Below are positions 42,841 to 42,951 of a DNA stretch of 42,951 nucleotides, in pieces; within the stretch, counting starts at the first letter, position 1, and every line of letters begins with the position of its first letter. This DNA is from an uncultured Clostridia bacterium (GTDB lineage: Bacteria; Bacillota; Clostridia; UBA1381). Location: the NCBI GenBank assembly GCA_934486735.1, contig CAKSQL010000025.1:1-42951 (forward strand), in the 5' to 3' direction. Below the pieces are notes generated by a model. It was not told the DNA's origin, made no database searches, and saw nothing but the letters and a program-made list of their open reading frames with translations. Both the position numbers and the translations under genes were made by a program.

Positions 42841-42951
42841 ACCTCCCCTCTTTCCTCTCATCGCTGTTTACTCTGTGGTGAATGAATGTCCCTGTTGTCA
42901 CAAATATTTATTATTGCCGCAATATGTCCTTAAACATGTTATTTAAGGACA

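Larger units (their letters stand above)
42465..42951. other. Non-coding window end, with split hairpin repeat and an edge palindrome
   Basis: No gene seen; short frames run over repeats. It holds the two halves of the hairpin repeat (42607-42673 and 42788-42840) and, at the very edge, TGTCCTTAAA/TTTAAGGACA (42925-42934, 42942-42951), a perfect 10-bp inverted repeat with a 7-nt loop. Confidence 0.6.

Overview
The window looks like chromosomal DNA of an anaerobic, endospore-forming Firmicute of class Clostridia. The grounds are an Fe-Fe hydrogenase operon, a spoIIGA-sigE-sigG sporulation locus, spoVG, a BofC-like gene behind a sigma-G-type promoter, CIRCE-controlled groESL, AhrC-type arginine boxes, AGGAGG-type ribosome binding sites and AT-rich promoters. 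There are no rRNA or tRNA genes that I can recognise, and no CRISPR array. I see no prophage or intact insertion sequence. Non-coding repeats and one frameshifted regulator are the signs of genome flux.

Layout. 1-4.3 kb: an orphan membrane-anchored AraC-type regulator, a hairpin-rich repeat, then luxS-mtnN (activated methyl cycle) on the minus strand and a 171-bp TA-flanked MITE. 4.3-7 kb: the BofC-like forespore gene and groES-groEL. 7.3-15.2 kb (minus strand): PTS IIC-like protein, acetyltransferase, DRTGG protein, PHP phosphoesterase, then HydC, an HATPase, a 2Fe-2S ferredoxin, HydB and HydA of a trimeric NAD-linked (probably electron-bifurcating) hydrogenase. 15.4-19.3 kb: an ABC exporter, a 53-aa orphan gene, a second and longer MITE copy, a possible 28-aa hydrophobic peptide, two related palindromes and a tetR gene broken by one extra G. 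19.3-20.5 kb: rpsF-ssb-rpsR. 20.6-24.5 kb: an ABC exporter and an AgrC/AgrA-like two-component system. 24.6-25.5 kb: spoVG and a long untranslated stretch.

25.5-32.5 kb (plus strand): murC, a structured leader before mntP (Mn efflux), mnmA, trkA-trkH (K+ uptake) and a YczE-like membrane protein. 32.7-39.6 kb (minus strand): argD-argF-acetyltransferase, a secreted caspase-like protein with a stalk domain and an EF-hand loop, argC, rimM, trmD. The argD promoter overlaps an ARG box. 39.8-42.5 kb: spoIIGA-sigE-sigG, led by a promoter with an extra-long spacer and Spo0A-box-like sites, as at the Bacillus spoIIG promoter. The window ends in a split copy of the hairpin repeat seen at its start.

The items most worth a second look are the secreted caspase-like protein placed among arginine and tRNA/ribosome maturation genes; the mntP leader, which can mask its own ribosome binding site and does not match the usual Mn riboswitch; the IS630/Tc1-like MITE family; and the tetR-palindrome-micropeptide region.
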